Part shown: positions 1 to 7,606 of the stretch, in pieces
How the letters are laid out: the number at the start of each line of letters is the position of its first letter
Position numbering within the stretch: the first letter of the stretch is position 1
NCBI RefSeq assembly: GCF_001613345.1
Contig: NZ_BDCE01000052.1
Location: 186,001-250,000, forward strand
DNA length: 64,000 nt
DNA from: Nocardia uniformis NBRC 13702
GTDB lineage: Bacteria; Actinomycetota; Actinomycetes; Mycobacteriales; Mycobacteriaceae
Direction: 5' to 3'
Position numbers and translations under genes: made by a program
Notes under the pieces: model-generated
The model's database searches: none
What the model saw: the letters and a program-made list of their open reading frames with translations, nothing else
Told to the model about the DNA's origin: nothing

Positions 1-149
1 CACGGCCACCGGCTTCTCCTTCGCTTACCTAGTCCGAACGCGTCCCTGTCGGTCGCGCATGGCGTGCAACATGCCGAGTGGTCGCCGTGTTCCCGAAGGC
101 CGGAAAACCGGTGTCGTACCGTCGGCTCGGCTGGCTAGGGTGGATCGCT

Positions 150-644
150 ATGGCTGCTGCTTCCACCCCTGCGATTCGCGCCTTGACCCAGGCGAATATC
201 GATCATCGGGTGCACTCCTATCGCCACGATTCGCGCAGCGACTCCTACGGCGCCGAAGCGGTGTCCGCGCTGGCCGAGCAGCTGGGTGTCGGGCCCGAAC
301 AGATCTTCAAGACACTGGTGATCGACCTGGGTTCGGGCGGATTGGCGGTGGCGGTGCTGCCGGTACCGCATACCTTGTCGCTCAAGGCGGCGGCCGCGGC
401 ACTGGGTGGCGGGAAGGCCGCCATGGCCGATCGGGCGAAGGCCGAACGCACGACCGGCTATGTGCTGGGCGGGATCTCACCCCTGGGACAGAAGAAGCGC
501 CTGCCGACGGTGATCGACGAGTCCGCGCTGCGGTGGGATCGGGTGCTGTGCAGTGCGGGCAAGCGTGGGCTGGAAATCGAACTGGCCCCGGCCGATCTGG
601 TGGCACTGACGGGCGCGGTCACGGCTCCTGTCGCTGCCACCTGA
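150..644 (+). CDS. ybaK: YbaK/EbsC-family Cys-tRNA(Pro) deacylase
   Basis: A 164-aa single-domain protein of the YbaK/EbsC family, cytoplasmic enzymes that clear mischarged Cys-tRNA(Pro) in trans to prolyl-tRNA synthetase. Visible family marks are the N-terminal TPAIRAL, the SYGAEAVSALAEQLG helix, the IFKTLV strand with its conserved lysine, and the loop GGISPLGQKKRLPTVID near the C terminus. The frame is open for 24 codons further upstream, but the residues there are unlike the family, so the ATG at 150 is chosen. No clear Shine-Dalgarno is seen; TAGGGT at 136-141 could be a -10 for a near-leaderless transcript. A palindromic repeat lies 13 bp after the stop. Substrate specificity within the family is inferred. 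Confidence 0.88.
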   Translation: MAAASTPAIRALTQANIDHRVHSYRHDSRSDSYGAEAVSALAEQLGVGPEQIFKTLVIDLGSGGLAVAVLPVPHTLSLKAAAAALGGGKAAMADRAKAERTTGYVLGGISPLGQKKRLPTVIDESALRWDRVLCSAGKRGLEIELAPADLVALTGAVTAPVAAT

Positions 645-656
645 TGGCACTCCCCC

Positions 657-727
657 GTCATCCCGGCATGTTTGTGGCCGGGATCCACTGCGCGGGTGGA
701 TTCCGGCCACAAGCACGCCGGAATGAC
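657..727. repeat. Dispersed palindromic element, copy 1
   Basis: A near-perfect inverted repeat of 71 bp with arms of about 32 nt around an 8-nt loop. The left arm runs GTCATCCCGGC...GGCCGGGATCCAC and the right arm is its complement, ending GCCGGAATGAC. Related copies lie at 18823-18912, 42401-42479, 53528-53606 and 63156-63230. This one starts 13 bp after the ybaK stop and could fold in the transcript as a terminator-like or stabilising hairpin. It contains no coding sequence. Confidence 0.85.
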
Positions 728-745
728 GGAAATATTTGCTTAATG

Positions 746-778
746 CAACTAGTTGTCTGCTACAAATAGTTGTTCAAC
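746..778. promoter_or_regulatory. Candidate MarR operator and promoter
   Basis: A perfect 10-bp palindrome CAACTAGTTG (746-755) is followed by the near copy CAAATAGTTG (763-772) and then by GTTG-TT-CAAC (769-778). This AT-rich patch lies 27-59 bp before the marR start, where an autoregulated MarR operator normally sits. TACAAAT (761-767) could act as a -10. The regulatory role is inferred from position and symmetry. Confidence 0.5.
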
Positions 779-804
779 ACTAAGCAAGGAGGTGTGCGGT
801 AGCT

Positions 805-1344
805 GTGCTCAATTCCCCGTCGACCGGCGAGGCCATCGCGTCAGCCGATATCCCCGACACTCTCATCGACAGTGTCGCCCGCCAGCTCATTCGCCTGCAC
901 CGGCTGCGTGACCGCACCAATGCGCAGATCGCGGCCGCAAGCAATGGCGAGATCGAACCGGCCGCGTTCGCGATTCTGTTCCAGCTGGTCTGCCACGGCC
1001 CCATGCGCTCCGGCGCGCTGGCCGACGCGCTGTATTCCGACGCCTCCACCATCAGTAGGCAGGTCGCCAATCTGGTCAAGCGCGGATTCCTGGAACGCCG
1101 GGCCGACGCCACCGACGGGCGGGTGAGCGTGCTCGCCGTCACCGCGGCCGGACGCGAGGCCGCGACCGTGATCCGGGCCCGCCGCAACCGGTCGCTGCGC
1201 CGGATCATGGCCGACTGGACACCCGAGGAACGCGAATCCTTCTCCGGCCTCCTACTGCGGTTCGTGGACGACTACGAATCCACCCGCAGCGCCGCGCTGG
1301 CCGGCCTGTACTCGATTTCCCAACCCGCAGAGAGCAATTCGTGA
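805..1344 (+). CDS. MarR-family transcriptional regulator
   Basis: A 179-aa winged-helix regulator of the MarR family, expected to bind DNA as a dimer and lose affinity on binding a small ligand. The recognition region reads GPMRSGALADALYSDASTIS, followed by RQVANLVKRGFLERR and the wing DGRVSVLAVT, with helices before and after for dimerisation. The GTG at 805 is preceded by AGGAGG (787-792). The last codons overlap the GTG of the downstream efflux pump (GTGA at 1341-1344), so the two are translationally coupled and the regulator probably controls that pump through the palindromes at 746-778. The ligand is unknown. Confidence 0.88.
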   Translation: MLNSPSTGEAIASADIPDTLIDSVARQLIRLHRLRDRTNAQIAAASNGEIEPAAFAILFQLVCHGPMRSGALADALYSDASTISRQVANLVKRGFLERRADATDGRVSVLAVTAAGREAATVIRARRNRSLRRIMADWTPEERESFSGLLLRFVDDYESTRSAALAGLYSISQPAESNS

Positions 1345-3017
1345 CAGCCACCGCCGATACACCGAACGCCGCGGGATTCACCCACAAACAGATTCTGACC
1401 ATTCTCAGCGGCCTCATGCTCGGCATGCTGCTGGGCGCGCTGGATCAGACCATTGTCTCGACCTCCATCCGCACCATCGCCGATGACCTACAGGGTTATT
1501 CGCTGCAGGCCTGGGCCACCACCGCGTACCTCATTACCGCCACGCTGGCGACGCCGCTGTACGGCAAGCTCTCGGATATGTACGGGCGCAAGCCCTTCTA
1601 CCTGGCGGCCATTATCTTGTTCATTGTCGGCTCGCTGCTGTGCACGGTCGCGCAGTCGATGTATCAGCTGGCGGCGTTCCGGGCCTTCCAGGGCCTGGGC
1701 GCGGGCGGCCTGATGTCCTTGGCGCTGACCATCCTCGGCGATATTGTCAGTCCCCGCGAACGTGCCCGCTACCAGGGCTATTTCCTGGCCGTCTTCGGCA
1801 CCTCCAGCGTGGTGGGGCCGGTACTCGGCGGCCTGCTCTCCGGGCAGGACGAGATTCTCGGCGTGACCGGGTGGCGCTGGGTGTTCCTGGTGAATGTGCC
1901 GATCGGCCTGGTCGCACTGGCGGTGGTGTCGAAGGTACTGCGGCTGCCCAAGGTCGAGAAATCCAAGGTGCCGGTGGACTGGTTCGGCGTACTCATGCTG
2001 GCCGTCGGCATTGTGCCGCTACTGGTGGTGGCCGAGCAGGGACGCGAATGGGGTTGGGGCAGTGTCGGTTCGGTGATCTGCTACGTCGTCGGCGTACTTG
2101 GTGTCCTGGGCTTCATCGCGGTTGAGGCCAAGCAGGGCGATGCCGCGTTGATTCCGCTGCGCGTCTTCAAGAACTCGACCTTCGCACTGGGCGTGGGTAT
2201 TTCGTTCGTGGTCGGCATGGCCATGTTCGGCGGCATCACCCTGCTGCCGCAGTACTTGCAGGTGGTGCAGGGCTCCAGCCCGACCCTGGCGGGTATGCAG
2301 CTGCTGCCCATGGTGGTCGGCATGATGACGGCCTCGATCATTTCCGGTCAGCTCATCTCACGCACCGGGCGCTACCGGTGGTTCCCGCCGATCGGCGCGG
2401 TACTGATCACGCTCGGGCTGTTCCTGCTGCACTTCGTCTCCGTCGATACCGAACTCTGGGTGGTCATGACCTTCATGGCGATCCTCGGCCTCGGCCTGGG
2501 CAATCTCATGCAGCCGCTGACCCTGGCACTACAGAACGCGCTGCCACCCAAGGACATGGGCGTGTCCACCGCGGCCGCGACCTTCTTCCGGCAGATCGGC
2601 GGCACGCTGGGCGTGGCGGTCTTCCTGTCCATCCTGTTCTCGCAGGTCACCCCGAATATCACCGATGAGCTGCAGGCGGCATCGGCGCGGCCGGAATTCC
2701 AGACCGCCGTCGCCGAGGGCGTGCGGAGCAGCAATCCGGTCGATGCGGCGCTGGCCAAGGGGCTCGTGCGGCAGGACCATTCGGCGGCCGGTGAGGTCAT
2801 GCGGGACAGCTCGGTCATCCAGCAGCTGAGCCCGCCCCTGGCGCAGCCGTTCAAGGCCGGATTCGCCGAGGCCATGGATACGGTATTCCTGACCGCCTCC
2901 GCGGTGGCGCTGCTGGCGCTGGTGCTGGTGCTGTTCTGGAAGGAGGTGCCGCTGCGCACCTCCGGCGGTATCGCGGCACGGGCCGAGGCCGACGCCGCCG
3001 CCAAATCGATCGTGTGA
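1341..3017 (+). CDS. DHA2-type MFS multidrug efflux transporter
   Basis: A 558-aa membrane protein of the drug:H+ antiporter-2 group (EmrB/QacA-like, 14 predicted membrane segments). Near the N terminus is the motif GALDQTIVSTSIRTI, then the loop 2-3 motif LYGKLSDMYGRKPFYL, an antiporter-type glycine/proline-rich segment FGTSSVVGPVLGGLL in TM5, and a long extracellular loop before the last TM. It begins at a GTG overlapping the marR stop, the usual regulator-pump arrangement. It probably exports hydrophobic drugs or toxic metabolites; the substrate cannot be read from the sequence. A small hairpin (3045-3074) follows. Confidence 0.88.
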   Translation: MTATADTPNAAGFTHKQILTILSGLMLGMLLGALDQTIVSTSIRTIADDLQGYSLQAWATTAYLITATLATPLYGKLSDMYGRKPFYLAAIILFIVGSLLCTVAQSMYQLAAFRAFQGLGAGGLMSLALTILGDIVSPRERARYQGYFLAVFGTSSVVGPVLGGLLSGQDEILGVTGWRWVFLVNVPIGLVALAVVSKVLRLPKVEKSKVPVDWFGVLMLAVGIVPLLVVAEQGREWGWGSVGSVICYVVGVLGVLGFIAVEAKQGDAALIPLRVFKNSTFALGVGISFVVGMAMFGGITLLPQYLQVVQGSSPTLAGMQLLPMVVGMMTASIISGQLISRTGRYRWFPPIGAVLITLGLFLLHFVSVDTELWVVMTFMAILGLGLGNLMQPLTLALQNALPPKDMGVSTAAATFFRQIGGTLGVAVFLSILFSQVTPNITDELQAASARPEFQTAVAEGVRSSNPVDAALAKGLVRQDHSAAGEVMRDSSVIQQLSPPLAQPFKAGFAEAMDTVFLTASAVALLALVLVLFWKEVPLRTSGGIAARAEADAAAKSIV

Positions 3018-3044
3018 ACCGAGTCGTCGACGTAATGCGGCGCG

Positions 3045-3074
3045 TCCGGCGCGGATCAGCGGATTCGCGCCGGA
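3045..3074 (+). terminator. Hairpin after the efflux pump
   Basis: TCCGGCGCG (3045-3053) pairs with CGCGCCGGA (3066-3074), a 9-bp GC-only stem that begins 27 bp after the pump stop. There is no T-run, as is common for actinobacterial hairpin terminators. Confidence 0.45.
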
Positions 3075-3142
3075 TGTGTGGCTTACTGGAACGCGCCCGC
3101 GCAGTTCAAACGCAGCTGTTCGATCCGAGGATGTGATGCGGT

Positions 3143-3496
3143 ATGTCCCTCCATCAGCGTGTACGAACCATGACGGTCGCCGTGGTCGGTGCGGCGATTC
3201 TCGCGGTCGGAGCCGGCCCACTGACAGCCGCCACCGCGACCGCGACCCCCGGCATCGTATTGACCGCGCCGAGTAATCCGAACTACCCGATGGGTACCGA
3301 TCCGGGCCCGTCCGGTGAGCCGAACTACCCGATGGGTACCGACCCGGGCCCATCCGGTGAGCCGAAGAAGGACAGGAACGTCGAGAAGGCCGAGGGTTTG
3401 GGCGGCGGATTGGCCACCAAGATCATCGACACCGTCGCGGGCGTGACCAAGTGCGGGCTTTCCTTCGCACTGCCGTCGGTCAAGTGCAGCGTCTGA
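3143..3496 (+). CDS. Small secreted protein with a tandem 14-residue repeat
   Basis: A 117-aa product with no recognisable domain. It has a signal peptide (basic start, hydrophobic stretch TVAVVGAAILAVGAGPLTAA, likely cleavage near residue 30). Two nearly identical 14-residue units, NYPMGTDPGPSGEP, follow and are encoded by a 42-bp direct duplication at 3278-3319 and 3320-3361. The C-terminal domain of about 40 residues holds two cysteines (TKCGLSF, VKCSV) that could form a disulfide. The ATG at 3143 lacks a strong ribosome-binding site, and the ATG at 3170 is an alternative. An exported peptide is likely; its function is unknown. Confidence 0.6.
   Translation: MSLHQRVRTMTVAVVGAAILAVGAGPLTAATATATPGIVLTAPSNPNYPMGTDPGPSGEPNYPMGTDPGPSGEPKKDRNVEKAEGLGGGLATKIIDTVAGVTKCGLSFALPSVKCSV
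3278..3361 (+). repeat. 42-bp in-frame tandem duplication
   Basis: Two adjacent 42-bp units (3278-3319, 3320-3361) differ at only a couple of positions. Each encodes 14 residues of the secreted protein. The near-identity suggests a recent, possibly length-variable duplication. Confidence 0.85.
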
Positions 3497-3519
3497 TCGA
3501 CCCCCCTCGCCTTCCGGGA

Positions 3520-3600
3520 TACCGAACCTCCCGTCACTCCGGCATGCCGAACCTCCCGGTCATACCGGCATACCGAACCTCCCGGTCATACCGGGATGAC
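3520..3600. repeat. Tandem 25-26 bp array related to the palindromic element half-arm
   Basis: Three consecutive units start at about 3520, 3545 and 3571. Each contains CGAACCTCCC and then GTCACTCCGGC or GTCATACCGG, resembling the outer arm of the dispersed palindrome. The array fills the gap between the convergent secreted-protein and SRAP genes. Further degenerate GCCGGGATGAC arms continue to about 3625. Confidence 0.6.
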
Positions 3601-3686
3601 GGGGCCTCGGGGCCGGGATGACAGGGCTCGCGGCCGAGACAACGGCAGCCTCGCGGCCGCAGTGACGGGAACTCAGGCTGGTCGGC

Positions 3687-4451
3687 TCACAGCAGGCTCA
3701 TCTGCTCAGCTTCATCGGCCACGCGGTCCAGTAGCTCGGGACCGTTGTTCTTCACGCTGTTCACCAGCGAGGGCACCGGGCGGATGAGGATATCCGAGAT
3801 GTCTTGCACGCTGGGCGCTTCCAATAGCTCCTCCGGTGCGGGATGGTCCGGGTCCAGCCAGGCGTCCCAGTTCGAACGGAGCACCGGTAGCGGCATGCGG
3901 TCGTGGATCTTGGCGAGATCGCCGACGGCATCGGTGGTCAGGATGGTGCACGACAGCAGCGGTTGCGCGTCGTCACCGAGGCTGCGATCGCGCCACACCG
4001 ACCACAGGCCCGCCATATACAGCCGCTCACCATTGGCGTGCGACATATAGAAGGGCTGCTTCACGGCCTTACCCGGCCCGTCCGCCTCGGTCACCCACTC
4101 GTACCAGCCGTCCATGGGCACCAGGCAGCGGCGCTTCTTCGCCGCGTCGCGGAAGGAGGGGGTGGTCGTTGCCTTATCGGCGCGGGCATTGAACAGGGGT
4201 TTGCCCTTCGCCGGTACACCGGGTTCGGCGGCTTTGGACCAGGGCGGAATGAGTCCCCAGCGCATCTGGCGAATACGCAGCCGCGCCGGATCCTCGGGAT
4301 GGTCGCGATCGTGCCGTTCGACCACCGTCAGCACCTGATTGGTCGGAGCAACGTTGTAATTGGGGCTGCCGCTGTCGTCGGTCTCGTCGATGGCGTCGAG
4401 TTCGACGGCCAGCGTGGCCGGATTCGTCGTAGTCGCATACCTACCGCACAT
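3687..4451 (-). CDS. yedK: SOS response-associated peptidase (SRAP/YedK/HMCES family)
   Basis: A 254-aa SRAP-domain protein. This family forms a covalent thiazolidine link through Cys2 to abasic sites in single-stranded DNA and shields them. The start is set at ATG 4451 because the mature protein must begin MCGRY, giving Cys2 after methionine removal; the frame is open upstream. Other catalytic residues are visible: Asn88 (LFNARADK), Glu118 (DGWYEW) and His183 (KIHDRMP). Length matches the family. It corresponds to M. tuberculosis Rv3226c, also next to aroA and rsgA. No LexA-type box is seen upstream. Confidence 0.93.
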   Translation of the reverse strand: MCGRYATTTNPATLAVELDAIDETDDSGSPNYNVAPTNQVLTVVERHDRDHPEDPARLRIRQMRWGLIPPWSKAAEPGVPAKGKPLFNARADKATTTPSFRDAAKKRRCLVPMDGWYEWVTEADGPGKAVKQPFYMSHANGERLYMAGLWSVWRDRSLGDDAQPLLSCTILTTDAVGDLAKIHDRMPLPVLRSNWDAWLDPDHPAPEELLEAPSVQDISDILIRPVPSLVNSVKNNGPELLDRVADEAEQMSLL

Positions 4452-4598
4452 GACTCCATGCTGCCATCGGTCACCGACAGAATCCGCGCGACAGGGCATG
4501 CTGGATAGTGACGCACACATCTGATGGCAATTGACTTCAGTGGGCGTGTGTGAGACGTTGACCGCATAACACTCTCACCCAAGGGATCGCCGCACATC

Positions 4599-6107
4599 AT
4601 GTCTGCTTCCGATACCGCCACCACCGAGCGGGACGACACTCTGACATCCGTTAATCCGGCCACTGGAGAAGTGCTGGCCACGTACCGGATCGATGACGAG
4701 GATGCCGTGCAAGCGGCCGTCGTCAAGGCTCGTACCGCCGCCGCCACCTGGGGAACGCTCTCCTACGACGAGCGCAAGAAGCATCTGCTGCGCTGGGCCA
4801 GCAAGCTGGTCGAGAAGTCCGATGAGTTCTGCGAACTCATCCACGCGGAGAACGGCAAGCCGCGCGACGACGCGTACCTCGAGCTCATGCTCGCGCTGGA
4901 GCACATCACCTGGGCGGCCAAGAACGCCGAGAAGGTGCTCAAGCCGAAGAAGGTGTCCCCCGGCGCGCTCATGGCGAATTTCGCCGCCTACCTCGAGCAG
5001 CGGCCGCTGGGTGTCATCGGCGTCATCGGCCCGTGGAACTACCCGGTCTACACCCCGAACGGTTCCATCGCCTATGCCCTGGCAGCCGGAAACGCGGTGG
5101 TGTTCAAGCCGAGTGAGTTCTCCACCGGTATCGGCAACTTCTTCACCACCGCCTTCACCGAGGCCAATCCGGGGCTGCCCGACGGCGTGTTCACCACGGT
5201 CAACGGCTATGGCGTGACGGGTGCGGCGCTGGTGCGCTCGGGCGTCGACAAGATCGCCTTCACCGGTTCCACCGCGACCGGTAAGAAGATCATGGCCGCC
5301 GCTTCCGACACCCTCACCCCGGTGCTGCTGGAGTGTGGCGGCAAGGATGCGGTGATCGTGGCCGCCGATGGCGATATCAAGGCCGCCGCCGACGCGGTCG
5401 CCTGGGGAGCCACCGGCAATAGCGGCCAGACCTGCGCCGGTGTGGAACGGGTGTATGTGGACAAGTCGGTGGCCCCGGAATTCATCGCCGAGGTGAAGCG
5501 CATTCTCACCGATGTGAAGCCGGGCTCCGACGATAAAGCCGCGTACGGCCCGATGACCATGCCCAGCCAGATCGATATCGTGCGCCGCCATATCGAGGAT
5601 GCGCTGAAGAACGGCGGCAAGGCCGTACTCGGCGGTGTGGAATCGATCAAGGGCCCGTTCATCGAGCCGGTCGTGATCGTCGATGCCGACGAATCCTCCG
5701 AGGCGGTGACCGAGGAGACCTTCGGCCCGACCGTCACCATTCGCACCGTGGAGGGCATCGACGAGGCCGTACGGCTGACCAATGCCAATAAGTACGGACT
5801 CGGTTCGGCGGTGTACTCGCGCAAGCACGGCCTGGAGATCGCCCGCCGCCTGAAGGTCGGCGCCACCTCGGTGAACTCGGTACTCGGTTTCGCCGCCATC
5901 TCCGCCCTGCCGTTCGGCGGCGTCGGCGATTCCGGCATCGGCCGCATCCACGGCGCACCGGGCATGCTGGAATTCAGCCGCCCCCACTCGATCGCCGTCC
6001 AGCGCTTCACAATCCCCGGCATGGCCCTACTGTCCTACAGCCGCACCGACAGCACCATGAAGCTGCTCCGCAAGCTCGTCCCGCTCCTGCACGGCCGACA
6101 CAAGTAA
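4599..6107 (+). CDS. NAD(P)+-dependent aldehyde dehydrogenase, succinate-semialdehyde dehydrogenase-like
   Basis: A 502-aa member of the aldehyde dehydrogenase superfamily, oxidising an aldehyde to its acid in the cytosol. The coenzyme site is visible as IGPWNYPVYTPNGSIAYALA and the VFKPSEFS segment, the Rossmann turn as FTGSTATGK, the general base Glu in LLECGGKD, and the nucleophile Cys in SGQTCAGVERVYV. The C-terminal tail with basic residues after PGMALLSY resembles mycobacterial GabD2-type enzymes. A TTGACT at 4528-4533 may be a -35. The gene is followed by a strong hairpin terminator. The exact substrate is not determinable. Confidence 0.85.
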   Translation: MSASDTATTERDDTLTSVNPATGEVLATYRIDDEDAVQAAVVKARTAAATWGTLSYDERKKHLLRWASKLVEKSDEFCELIHAENGKPRDDAYLELMLALEHITWAAKNAEKVLKPKKVSPGALMANFAAYLEQRPLGVIGVIGPWNYPVYTPNGSIAYALAAGNAVVFKPSEFSTGIGNFFTTAFTEANPGLPDGVFTTVNGYGVTGAALVRSGVDKIAFTGSTATGKKIMAAASDTLTPVLLECGGKDAVIVAADGDIKAAADAVAWGATGNSGQTCAGVERVYVDKSVAPEFIAEVKRILTDVKPGSDDKAAYGPMTMPSQIDIVRRHIEDALKNGGKAVLGGVESIKGPFIEPVVIVDADESSEAVTEETFGPTVTIRTVEGIDEAVRLTNANKYGLGSAVYSRKHGLEIARRLKVGATSVNSVLGFAAISALPFGGVGDSGIGRIHGAPGMLEFSRPHSIAVQRFTIPGMALLSYSRTDSTMKLLRKLVPLLHGRHK

Positions 6108-6129
6108 TAAACCTTCGCCTCGCGAAACC

Positions 6130-6162
6130 AAATGCCGGTCCCCTAATCGAGGACCGGCATTT
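6130..6162 (+). terminator. Rho-independent-like terminator after aldehyde dehydrogenase
   Basis: AAATGCCGGTCC (6130-6141) pairs perfectly with GGACCGGCATTT (6151-6162) around a 9-nt loop. The trailing Ts make this a good intrinsic terminator for the gene ending at 6107. Confidence 0.8.
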
Positions 6163-6304
6163 TCGTTTGGGACGCAACGACTGATCTCGCAAGAATCGGG
6201 GTAACTCACCGGGCACGCCCAGAATCGGTTCGGCTCCCAACCGCCGGCACGCGTGCATTACGGTCAACGGCTCTTTGCCGTGCGCTGAAGACTCGGAGAG
6301 GCGG

Positions 6305-7606
6305 ATGAGCGAAGATGAAGGGGTGACTTTCTGGCCCGCGCCCCATGTCGACACTCCCGTACACGCCACAGTGACCCTGCCCGGATCCAAATCCATTACC
6401 AATCGGGCGTTGATTCTCGCCGCCCTGGCGGATCGGCCGTCCACCATGACGGGTGCGTTGCGCAGCCGCGATACCGATCTTATGATCGAAGCGCTGCGGG
6501 CCATGGGGGTGGGTATCGAGGGGGACGGCGATACGGTGACCGTCACCCCGGGGGCGCAGCTCACCTCCGCCGTCGTGGACTGTGGGCTGGCCGGGACGGT
6601 CATGCGTTTCCTGCCGTCGGTGGCGGCGCTGGCGCACGGTGATGTGGCGTTCGATGGTGATGAGCAGGCGCGGGTGCGTCCGCTGGGCACGATTCTGGAG
6701 GCGCTGCGGTCGCTCGGTGTCGATATCGACGGTGCCACTTTGCCTTTCGTGGTGCACGGTACCGGGAAGATGCGGGGCGGTCCGGTCACCATCGACGCGT
6801 CCGGGTCGTCGCAGTTCGTTTCGGGGCTGCTGTTGTCGGCGGCGCGGTTCGAGCAGGGGGTGACGGTGCATCACCAGGGCGCTCCGCTGCCGTCCATGCC
6901 GCATATCGAGATGACCGTGCAGATGCTGCGCGAGGCCGATGTACGGGTGCAAGCGCCGGAGGATCCGCGCGAACCGCAGGTCTGGACGGTGGCGCCCGGA
7001 CCGATTCGGGCCGTGGACTGGGAAATCGAGCCCGATCTGTCCAATGCCACGCCGTTCCTGGCGGCGGCGGCCGTGACCGGCGGCGAGGTGAGTATTCCGC
7101 ACTGGCCGCGGATCACCACCCAGCCCGGTGATGTGATTCGCGAAATCCTGGTGCGGATGGGTGCCGAGGCGCGCATCTTCGACGGCGTCCTGACGGTGCA
7201 CGGGCCCGATCGCCTGGCGGGTATCGATATCGATCTGCACGATGTGGGCGAGTTGACGCCGACGGTCGCGGCCCTGGCGGCCCTGGCGGATTCGCCCTCA
7301 CGGCTGCGCGGTATCGCGCACCTGCGCGGCCACGAAACCGATCGCCTCGCAGCACTTTCCACCGAGATCAACCGCCTCGGCGGTAAGGTCACCGAGACCG
7401 AGGACGGGCTGCAGATCGACCCGACCCCACTGTCGGGCGGAACCTGGCACTCCTACGCCGATCACCGAATGGCCACGGCCGGAGCGATTCTCGGACTCGT
7501 CGTCCCGGGTATCCAGATCGAGGACATCGGCACCACCGCGAAGACCCTCCCGAATTTCGTGGGGCTCTGGGAGGGAATGCTCGCCGATTCCGGAGCGGGA
7601 AACTGA
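6305..7606 (+). CDS. aroA: 3-phosphoshikimate 1-carboxyvinyltransferase (EPSP synthase)
   Basis: A 433-aa EPSP synthase, the sixth step of the shikimate pathway. The N-terminal LPGSKSITNRALILAALA binds PEP and shikimate-3-phosphate. The segment CGLAGTVMRFLP corresponds to the E. coli GNAGTAMRP loop and has the form usual in actinobacteria, keeping the Ala-Gly-Thr at the inhibitor-sensitive site. DHRMA lies near the C terminus. ATG 6305 is chosen over 6275 because GGAG (6295-6298) lies 6 bp before it. The stop TGA overlaps the proposed CTG start of rsgA. Confidence 0.95.
   Translation: MSEDEGVTFWPAPHVDTPVHATVTLPGSKSITNRALILAALADRPSTMTGALRSRDTDLMIEALRAMGVGIEGDGDTVTVTPGAQLTSAVVDCGLAGTVMRFLPSVAALAHGDVAFDGDEQARVRPLGTILEALRSLGVDIDGATLPFVVHGTGKMRGGPVTIDASGSSQFVSGLLLSAARFEQGVTVHHQGAPLPSMPHIEMTVQMLREADVRVQAPEDPREPQVWTVAPGPIRAVDWEIEPDLSNATPFLAAAAVTGGEVSIPHWPRITTQPGDVIREILVRMGAEARIFDGVLTVHGPDRLAGIDIDLHDVGELTPTVAALAALADSPSRLRGIAHLRGHETDRLAALSTEINRLGGKVTETEDGLQIDPTPLSGGTWHSYADHRMATAGAILGLVVPGIQIEDIGTTAKTLPNFVGLWEGMLADSGAGN

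Noticed and set aside
1..149. A gene fragment at the left edge
   Set aside because: Frames on both strands are interrupted quickly and show no similarity; probably promoter/intergenic DNA.
3520..3625. Possible CRISPR-like array
   Set aside because: Units are directly adjacent with no unique spacers; they are half-arms of the palindromic element.
4575..5987. A 470-codon frame antisense to the aldehyde dehydrogenase
   Set aside because: Gly/His/Arg-rich shadow with no recognisable motif.
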